In this document: piece after piece, positions 56,213 through 64,000 of the stretch | Layout of the letters: the number at the start of each line of letters is the position of its first letter | Numbering within the stretch: the stretch's first letter is position 1 | Source: Charina bottae | Taxonomy: Eukaryota > Chordata > Lepidosauria > Squamata > Charinaidae | Reading direction: 5' to 3' | Assembly: GCA_023362775.1 (NCBI GenBank) | Contig: JALMGJ010000008.1 | Coordinates: 18,016,001 to 18,080,000 of the forward strand | DNA length: 64,000 nt | Made by a program: the position numbers and the translations under genes | Notes under the pieces: generated by a model | Database searches by the model: none | Seen by the model: only the letters and a program-made list of their open reading frames with translations | Told to the model about the DNA's origin: nothing

Positions 56213-59200
56213 CTAGTGTTTATTAGACGGAAGGTGAAGGGGAAGGGGAAGGTTACAACACAATAATTCAGATGAGACACACGTAGAGTATATAGACAAT
56301 CTCTTGCCTATTTCCTCTCACTCTTTCAGAGCAGAGGGAAGGAGGCTTCCTCTTTTGTGAAGTCAGGGCAGTCTGCATCCTTTCAGTGTTTTGGTAACTG
56401 CCATTCCTGTTATTAGTATGAGAAATAACTCTCATAGTAAACTACCCCTTTTAACTAGGGCAGCGCATATGACTTCTTCCTGTTCTGTGGAGGAAATCCA
56501 TCATCATAAAGGGTGTGTAGGGATTCAGGGACCTATACTGAAAGAGGCAGTGCTCTGCCTTGTAGAAGAAACAGTGACTTTTCTTTTGGCTCCCTTTCGA
56601 GGGCCTGGAACAAGAAAGCAAGAAACAGAAAGGTAGGCTGGCAGGCAGGCAGGAAGGAAACAGAAGATTTAGAACCCACAGGAGACAGATTAGTTATGTT
56701 CAGATGAGCATGAGCCTTGCAGTTGGAGGCTGCAAACAAAATGGACTTCACTAACTACAAGTGTCACACGGCCTCCAGAGTGAGCACATGGATAGTGCCA
56801 AAAGGGCCTTAACAAGTGAAGCCAATGTTCCAGAAGGAGCAGAAGTCTGGCTGGTAAAAGAACTTCCCCCTTTCCCCTCACAATTCAAACAAGCAAGCTC
56901 CATGATAACAAACTGGCAGCATACCCCTGAATGGATTCCTTCCATCTAAGAGTCACAGGGATTAACTTTGAGAGCCCTCTGTATAATTTCCATATTATAC
57001 TGGTTCCAGCGTATGTTACAAGTTCAAAGCATGATTGAGTACCAACGTATTCTGATACTCAGAATTATTAAAAAGAAGATAATTTCAAGTTCACTTGTCC
57101 ACTAGCACTGTATCAGTTCTGCCAGCATTTTACTAGAAGAAAATATCAAGTGAACATTTTCATAAATGCCTGATTTCAATTCTTGTTATGCATAAATATC
57201 TTGTAAGGCTTATGTTTACACAGAAATATTGCTGGAAGAACAAGATCACATTTCCAGGATAAGCTCCAGGAAGTTTCTTGTGTCCATTGCTTTGCTGAGC
57301 AAACAGAGAGATTAGATTTTCATAGCTAAGGGAAAATAAATACTTTCATGGTTAGGATGAAAGCATTGGTTTGGCTCAGTTCTCTATGTTCTGTGTAATA
57401 GATTTTCTTTATTTAACATCCTGTAATAATTTTTGACAGTGTTATCCTATAAGCTGAAATGATCAAATTGTTCTGTACCAGACACTGACGTATTCTGTCT
57501 CCAAGTGAATGTGTATTACAAGGGTTATTAAAATATGATTTTATTGAAAGCATCATGAATATTCAGTTGTGTAATGGAGGAAGAGTATCACTATTACGCT
57601 GTGATTTATTCACTGTGCATTGTCACTGTGGTTGGTAAAGTGTTGGCTCTTCCCCCTCTCTCTCCCATATTCTACTTTCAGAGCCAATAGGAGCTGGACA
57701 GATCCCAACCCCTTACCACATCTTCACCAGCATCATCAAGGATGCATTGTAGATTGTTTGTTCAGCAGAACTTGTGTTGGGAGGGAGAAAAGAGAAAGTT
57801 TAAATTGGAACAGCTGAAGACAAATGTGCGCTGCCTCCGTGGTGCTCTGGGAATTAAGGTGATTTTATGAGGACTTTCCTTTAAAAATGTTTAGCAGGGT
57901 ATCCTAATGCTGTAGTTAGAAGGATGTGAAAATTAGCCAATAGACTAGGATTATGGGTCAGTTATGAACTTATTTGAATTTGAAAAACTGAATTATTGAA
58001 ATTTTCTTCTTTTATGGAAAAGAAAAACTGCTGCTATACTTATGCACTTCAATGGTTACTTTAATTGTACTTAATAGGGCTTTGCAATACCCTAGTATTG
58101 CCATACTAGCCATATACATAATCAGGTAATATCTTTGTAAGGCCAACTTAAATTTACAACGTTGACTTGACCTTTGGGGTATTTTATTAATGGCTATAAT
58201 GAATACTTTTGTGTATCTTTTAATTTAGATATTATTAGCCTTTATTCAATTTGTTACCTTAAATGTATGGAGTAGACAAGTGCCATTATGTTTTCTGTGA
58301 CATATATTGTACTGAGAGTGGATAAACATATATGGTTTATGTCCTTAACCCTAGGCACCATGGGTTACACATTGTGGTTCCTTTTTTAATCCTGGTATAC
58401 CATCCAGAGTCACTGTTGTAAGATGGGCAGACATATGAATCACAATACATACAGTACATACATGCATGCATACACACAAAAATGTTGAGAGGCAGCACTG
58501 CTCTCTGTGTCTGCATCAAGAGTTCTTCTCAGTCAAGGGGAAAGATCAGGAGAAACATATCAAGAACTCGTTCCTGTACTTCCAGGCTCTAGTAGCTATG
58601 GCAAGCTAACAACCAAGCCCCTGTCTCTGCTCTGCCAATCTCAGGCCTACAATCTCTGACCTTAATACACACCAACATTTGTGGGCTAAAAAAGCATTGG
58701 ATAAACATAGAAATACTTGTTTATGCCAAGAAACAACTGAGCCAGACATCTCTACTCAAAGAATAGCCTGTTGAAGAAAACAAGGGCTGAAAAGGGCCAG
58801 GTGTGGTTGTATGGGAGGAGAATTCTGGTATTTACAGAACAAGAGGCATGACAAAAATGCTGAAACAGTTTGTGAAGGGTTCTGTGACTTCCAGTTCCAA
58901 AGATTTCTAGTTACAAGAATATCCCTGGCATTTAACTTTCCAGTTTGTTTACTCCTGTGGACTTTGTTCTCCTAAATAAACTGCTTTTGTATTTTGAATT
59001 TAGATGGGATTTATGACAATTGATAGCTGATGGCAGGAGGGAAAAGGGGAAGAAAGGGGAGGAGCAAATGACAACACTTGTGTCATGACATAATCATATA
59101 AATGATGTGATTTTTGTGCTTGTGTTAGATAACATCACACAAATACAGCATCATATTATTTGCAAGATAATATCATGATGTACTTGTTATTTTAATATCA

Positions 59201-59551
59201 TAATTGGTTTTTAAAAGACACCTACTATCACAAGATTAGCTTGACCAATTTATTGCTGCAATAACCTAGATAACAAACTGCATTTGTGAAGCTAGGACAC
59301 TGCTCAATAAAACCTTTTGTTGCTTGTTCATTTTATGCCCTTGTAAAATAAAGGTGATGTCATAGCAGACTCTTTATAAAATGAATCTTTGCTACTTGTT
59401 TGACACTAGCATTAAGAGCAGATAGTTATATTTTAAAGCAGCCCCATCAATTCTCTTCATATTTTGCTAGCTGTTTTAGGAACAGATGATAAAGCAAACG
59501 TTGACAACCTAGGAAATCTGCAAATTGTGGTATCAAACAGGGGATACAAAT
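56213..59551. other. Unrecognised intergenic stretch
   Basis: No gene recognised. 56210-56990 is somewhat GC-richer and has open frames of 60-80 codons on both strands without motifs. GGCAGGCAGGCAGG lies near 56640. An AATAAA near 58976 follows a GC-richer block and could be an LTR end, unsupported by termini. Confidence 0.4.
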
Positions 59552-59838
59552 ATCTAAAGCAGGGCTTTCCAAAGGTTTCCCGTGGCAACACACCAACCGC
59601 TGTTGGTGTGTCGCCGCAGGAAAACCCGGAAGTGCCGCTGTTGCGGCAGCGCACAAAAACCCGGAAGCGCTGCTGCCGCTTTCGGGTTTTTGTGCGCCGC
59701 TGTTGGTGTGTCACCGCGGGAAAACCCGGAAGCGCTGATGATGATCAGTGCTTACGGGTTGTGTGGCGAAACACCAGACTGTGTGTGGCGACACACTTTT
59801 GTGTCACGACACACAGTTTGGAAAGCTCTGATCTAAAG
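59552..59838. mobile_element. hAT-type MITE, copy 3 (271 bp)
   Basis: Element 59560-59830, with CAGGGCTTTCCAAAG and TTTGGAAAGCTCTG ends and a perfect 8-bp TSD ATCTAAAG at 59552-59559 and 59831-59838. Same length and interior as copy 2. Confidence 0.93.
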
Positions 59839-59978
59839 GAACCAGGCACAAGTCACTAATACTCTTGAAAATCTTCAACATATTCTGCAATATCTTCTAT
59901 AGCATAATCATTAAATATTCTTGTGTTTAACTTCAGACTAAAGAAGGATGAGAACAGTATACAGTATTTGTGGAATTG

Positions 59979-60660
59979 ATTATGTGCCATTTTAGTAACC
60001 ACATAGATAGATTTTCTCCATGATGATCTGTCCCTAACCTGGTCTTCCAATGGTACACTCATCACCACTAACTGAATCCATCCACCTTGCTGCTGGTTGT
60101 CCTGTTCTTCTCTTTCCTTCTGCTTTCAAGCTTTTCCAGAGAGCTAGAGTCTTTGCATAATGTGCCTGAAGTATGATATTTGAGCCTGGTCATTTGTGCT
60201 TCCAGTGAAAACTCTGGGTTGATTTGTTTTTCTTCACTGTCCATGGTATTCTCAGGGGTCTTCTCCAACACCAAAGTTCAAAAGCATCAACACTCTTCCT
60301 ATCCTGCTTCTTCAAGTCCAACTTCCATTTCCATAGGGTGTCATGGGGAATACCATTGCTTGCACAATTCTGATCTTTGTAGGTATAGACATATCATAGC
60401 TTACTTAATATATTTTCCAAGGCCTTCATGGCTACTCTACCAAGTGCTAGTCTGCAGCATTTCTTGACTGCTTGCTCCTTTACCATTCATAGTTGATCCT
60501 AAAAGGCAGAAGCTATCTACCATTTCAATATCTTAAGGCTGGTTGTTGAATTTGTTCTCATTAGTTTAATCTGCTTCATATTTAATTTTAGTCCCATTTT
60601 TTCACTGTGCTCCTTGCCTTTTATTACTAGAGCTTGCAGATCTTTTGCATTTATGAGAAT
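59979..60660 (-). pseudogene. BovB (RTE) LINE 3' fragment, minus strand
   Basis: The minus strand carries ALVEKAMKALE-like, CAMVFPMTPYGN-like and FELWCWRRPLRIPWT blocks with frameshifts, plus the 3' part (SSKVDGFS, MAHNQF...). It extends further 5' than the copies at 4630 and 25070, through AGAAGCTATCTACCATTTC to about 60660. Non-functional. Confidence 0.8.
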
Positions 60661-61603
60661 AAAGCATAAAAACTGAATGTGTCAGGTCAAATCTGTGTGC
60701 GCTAAATTTGTGTTATGTGAGTATCTGTAAAAAAAATTATACGAAACATAGGAAGGAGAATGTCGTCTTGGTTACTTTATTTTTGACAAGGAAACATTTG
60801 GACAGATCTTGGTTATTTACCCCTTTCCTATTCACATAGTGGTATTTAATACTGTTCATATTTTTTCATGACAATGAAGTTCTAGTCAGTGTCATCAGTA
60901 ATTAGTGCAATTATGCCTCAACTAATGTATGTCAGGTAGGAATATAATCTAGTCTCCAAATAAACTCTGTAATCAATGAACCCCATATACTCTGTTGGCA
61001 TACTAAAGTTGGGGGGTTGTTTGTTTCTATAATTCTTCAGTTCACACAAATAGTTGTCTGTGTGCTACACAGCTTTATTGTTTTGAAAATGCATCTTTTA
61101 AAATAAGATGTCGTTCTGGTTAATTTTGATATGCACAATGCAGTGTGCTCTTTGCAGAACAAAATTCTTTTTACTGGAGCATGACAGAGCACTGGAAACA
61201 ACCTCTATATTTTTCATGTTTATGCAATAAAACAAAAGGAGAACATGCTCCTCTCTCTTTGTTATTGGGATCTGCTGCTTTGTTTTTTTCTCATCTTTCA
61301 GCTTGAGAACTGAAATTTGTTTTCAGTTTGTGATTCTGAAGCCTATTAACAGAATGCTATAAATAAAAAAAGTAGACTTTCTTCAGTTTGGAAAATAAGG
61401 AAATAACAAATAATTCCATGGAAAGGAGCTGTTTAACTAGGATTTATATAAATCCTATTTCAGTACTTGTGAAGGGGGTGTTGCAGGAAAATCATGCTTT
61501 TATGAATTTCAAGAAAATGGGGGTCAGGATTAGGTGTTTCAGAGTTATATAGAACTGTGCTGATGTACTGGAATGCTGCAGGTGATAGGGAAAAAAACCA
61601 AAT
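60661..61603. other. Unrecognised intergenic stretch
   Basis: No gene or named repeat recognised. Confidence 0.45.
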
Positions 61604-61852
61604 ACCGTATTTTCCGGCGTATAAGACGACTTTTTAACCCAGGAAAATCTTCTCAAAAGTCGGGGGTCGTCTTATACGCCGGGTGTCGTCTTATAGGGCG
61701 GGTGCTGAAACCGGAAGCGCTGATGGCGCACCGCAGGGGTGCAACTTCACTTCCCCGCCGCACAGCTGATCCCCGCCGCACAGCTGATTGGCGCGGAGAT
61801 TTTCCACCTGGGTCCTCCCCCCCCAGAATACATCTCCAAGCTTTAGCAGAAC
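61604..61852. mobile_element. MITE-like GC-rich end with inverted repeat
   Basis: ACCGTATTTTCCGGCGTATA begins a unit in which CCGGCGTATAAGACGAC (61614-61630) is exactly inverted as GTCGTCTTATACGCCGG (61666-61682). A third partial copy (GTGTCGTCTTATAGGGCGG) follows. A 19-bp tandem duplication CCCCGCCGCACAGCTGAT lies at about 61754-61790. It looks like one end of a DNA transposon; the other end was not found. Confidence 0.6.
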
Positions 61853-61854
61853 AA

Positions 61855-62455
61855 ACGGTGAAGGAGGAGGAGGAAGAAGGTGGTGGTGATGATGGGGGGA
61901 GGTTTGAAAAAGCAGATCCAAGCACAAAAGTTAGTGAGTCATTTCGGTGGCAGCTGGAACAGTTTTTTTGACTCTGGCCTCCCTCCCTCTCTCACTCTCT
62001 TTCCCTGGCAATGGATCAGTACTGGAGGAGGGAAGGGAGGAGAAGGCAAGGGAGGGAGCGTTCAAGAGAAGTGGATTTAAAAGAGCGGGGGGGGCTTTGT
62101 ATACAGATGCCTGTGTGTTAATTCTTCCGGCGGTGATGCGATTCACACCCCTGATTTATTTTTAAAGCCACCCCCCCGCTCTTTTAAATCCACTCCTCTT
62201 GAACACTCCCCCCTCTGGTCCCACCCTCCGCTCCCTCCCTCCCTTGCCATTTCCTCCCTTCCCTCCCGACCCCCCCCCGCACTGATCCATCGCCAGGGAA
62301 AGAGAGCGAGAGGGAGGGAGGGAGGCTGGAGTCAATAAAACTGTTCCAGCCACCGCTGAAATGACTCAGTAACTTTTGTGCTTGGATCTGCTTTTTCAAA
62401 CTTCCCATTACCCTTCTCCTCCTCCTCCTTCATGGTTTGTTCCTTCATACCAGGT
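61855..62455. repeat. Large imperfect inverted repeat, about 240-bp arms
   Basis: 61855-62093 and 62164-62455 are inverted copies: both contain AAAAAGCAGATCCAAGCACAAAAGTT in part, CTCCCTCCCTC, TTTCCCTGGC, and GGATTTAAAAGAGCGGGGGG. The arms have diverged by substitutions and small indels. The spacer (about 62094-62163) includes GCGGTGATGCG. A shared frame reads KADPSTKV(S/T)ESF in both arms. Confidence 0.82.
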
Positions 62456-62609
62456 ATGGTAATAAATCTTGATTCTCCAATGTATTCAGGATCTAGCTTA
62501 CTGCAGCAGGTTACAGACATGACATGGCTAGTATATGTTTTTACAGACAAAATAAAAGCCATACGTGCACCTGAAGATCTGCTTTCTGCAGTGCAAAAAA
62601 AAGAGGTTC

Positions 62610-62610
<1 letters not shown>

Positions 62611-62702
<92 letters not shown>

Positions 62703-62748
62703 CTATCTATCTATCTATCTATCTATCTATCGATCTATCTATCTATCT
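62611..62748. repeat. (TCTA)n microsatellite
   Basis: About 33 TATC units with three short interruptions; complementary to (GATA)n. Confidence 0.95.
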
Positions 62749-62959
62749 CAGAGTTTAAATTCTAGGCCTTTTCCTCCCACCTTTTTGAGTCAACAGAAAT
62801 TTGTTTGCTTGCATCCTGGCCTTGAGATTGGAAGATATCTGCTTAATGTTTATATAATGATTCTGTCTGATTCCTGCCTTACTGGATCCAGCCCTTACAG
62901 GAAAGATGGGTTTAAGTTTTATTTAACATAATTCAATGTTGGCTTTTAACTAAAAAATT
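62749..62959. other. Unrecognised intergenic stretch
   Basis: Nothing recognised. Confidence 0.45.
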
Positions 62960-63121
62960 GATGGCCAATGGCCACGTGGGCAACCAAAACAGAGATGGCA
63001 GGACACCATCAATAAGGACATGCAAATTGATGGGCTAAGCCCTGAGGATGCGGATGATCGGGCAAAGTGGTGTTTCAGGATCCAAAAAGCAGACCCCGCG
63101 AAAATAGCAGGAAAATGCTAG
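62960..63121 (+). pseudogene. RTE-like LINE C-terminal relic
   Basis: 53 codons ending in TAG at 63119-63121, reading PRGQPKQRWQDTINKDMQID, GLSPEDADDRAKWCFRIQKA and DPAKIAGKC. The RPxxRWxDxxxxD...AxDRxxWR block is the conserved C-terminus of RTE-type and related LINE ORF2 proteins. Too short to appear as a usual ORF and lacking everything upstream. It differs from the BovB copies here, so it is probably another family. Confidence 0.6.
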
Positions 63122-63420
63122 GAAGAAGAAGAATGTCCTTTTTGAATTGGAAATAAATCTATCCATAAACTTTATTTCTGAGTAAAACCTATGTGAACGA
63201 CAGAAGATTCCCAATCTTATTTAATGTAATTGCAGATATGTTCACAATGGAACTGTTAAACTTGGAATGAGGGGAGAATGTGGTCAGTTTGGGTTAATTC
63301 ATATTTCCTGAACTAATCCATGAATCCAAAGCAGTCTCCAAACTTTTCCAAATATTGCTCTATAAAAATGCATAGACAAATATATATACTTTTTAACACG
63401 AAGAAAAGAAAGTTTATGAA
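63122..63420. other. Unrecognised intergenic stretch
   Basis: Nothing recognised. Ends in an A/G-rich run before the PLE. Confidence 0.45.
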
Positions 63421-64000
63421 TCTATGAAGGTTCTCAGTCATCCAGGTGGAATTGTCTGTAGCCTGAATCATGTCAACTGGATTTCTATTTTCTCAGTGGA
63501 AACGTTTCGCTCCTTATCCAAGGAGCTTCTTCAGTCTGAGCAAAGTTAGTAAGGGAATCCTAAATATGTTTCTAGGTAGCTGTGTGACCTTACACCTGGG
63601 GCTAGGTCATGGTTATATTGAGATGTTATTTTAAGTCCTTTTAAACTCCAAAACACAAGAAAAGCAATGTAGTTTATGCAATCCAGTGCAGTGAGGAGTG
63701 CTCTGAACTCTACATTGGAGAAACCAAACAACTTTTGTACAGGAGGATGGCCCAACACAGGAGAAGTAACACCACAGGACCAGAGTCAGCAGTTTATCTT
63801 CATCTAAAGGAAAAAGGACACTCATCTGAGGACATTAATGTTCACATTTTAGACAGAGAAGATAGGTGGTTTGAGAGAGGGGTCAAGGAATCCATTTATG
63901 CCAACTTGGAAAATCCTTCCTTGAATAGAGGTGGGGGCCTCAGGCACAATCTTTCCCCCATCTTCCTCCCTGCTTTGTCTTCTGTGCCTAGGAAGATTAA
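63421..64000. mobile_element. Foldback Penelope-like element, family A, cut by window end
   Basis: Starts with the terminal sequence TCTATGAAGGTTCTCAG (36-nt extension, two bases shorter than elsewhere). The minus-oriented arm runs to about 63640, then switches to plus orientation at AAACTCCAAAACACAAG and encodes the GIY-YIG part (KSNVVYAIQCSEECSELYIG, YRRMAQHRRSN, ERGVKESIYANLENPSLN) without stops to the window end. The RT is entirely lost. The right end and TSD lie outside. Confidence 0.92.
63492..63540 (-). ncRNA. Hammerhead-ribozyme-like motif, PLE family A
   Basis: On the minus strand: CUGAG/CUCAG stem I candidate, CUGAAGA (63528-63534), stem II with GGAU loop, GAAA (63505-63508) and CGUU. 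Identical in the core to 43574-43622. Confidence 0.72.

Noticed and set aside
56391..56949. Cluster of overlapping 60-80-codon frames on both strands
   Set aside because: GC-richer DNA gives longer chance frames; no domain, no splice structure and no repeat family recognised.
62378..62765. Frames with YLSIYLSI runs
   Set aside because: Translations of the (TCTA)n microsatellite.
1..64000. Host protein-coding exons, CRISPR arrays, bacterial operon features
   Set aside because: No exon-like conserved domain with splice sites was recognised, and the repeat content is vertebrate; tandem repeats here lack the spacer structure of CRISPR arrays.

Overview
This window looks like intergenic DNA from a squamate reptile (lizard or snake; a snake is plausible but not proven). 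I found no host protein-coding exon, no genuine tRNA or rRNA gene and no CRISPR array. The assignment rests on the mixture of repeats: BovB/RTE LINEs on both strands, Sauria-type SINEs whose 3' ends resemble BovB, CR1 and L2-type LINEs, Penelope-like elements (PLEs) with GIY-YIG domains, hAT-type non-autonomous DNA transposons, a young L1, and many long AT-rich microsatellites, including (GATA)n.

Layout. Positions 1-7.2 kb hold an old LINE fragment, an L2-like relic and a BovB 3' fragment. Positions 7.4-19.3 kb are the LINE-rich core: a BovB RT fragment, a 5'-truncated L1 (8799-10558), and an old CR1 split by a full-length L1 (11736-18052) with both ORFs open and a 14-bp target-site duplication (TSD). 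A Sauria SINE in an (ATACAT)n array splits the same CR1 again. Positions 22.3-26.1 kb are a nest: a decayed minus-strand retroelement interrupted by a palindromic PLE insertion (13-bp TSD) and by a 248-bp solo LTR (5-bp TSD), followed by a BovB 3' end and a 480-bp (AAAAT)n array. Positions 26-36 kb are mostly unrecognised AT-rich DNA with a SINE, an LTR-like end and faint CR1 relics. Positions 36-46 kb hold hAT MITEs, a BovB tail, two foldback PLE insertions from two families, and a tRNA-derived SINE. Positions 46.5-64 kb hold an older L1 3' fragment, two more hAT MITEs, two Sauria SINEs, a BovB fragment, a GC-rich inverted-repeat composite, an RTE C-terminal relic and a third foldback PLE cut by the window end.

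The most interesting system is the set of PLE insertions. Two families carry a hammerhead-ribozyme-like core (CUGAAGA, stem II, GAAA) next to the element end. In one family every copy is a head-to-head foldback with a conserved 36-38-nt one-sided extension. One copy is reduced to a palindrome whose centre is exactly the loop of ribozyme stem II, which suggests that reverse transcription folded back on the ribozyme hairpin. The second main point is that the L1 family is young: two copies differ by about one substitution over 1.75 kb yet have different TSDs, so they are independent recent insertions.
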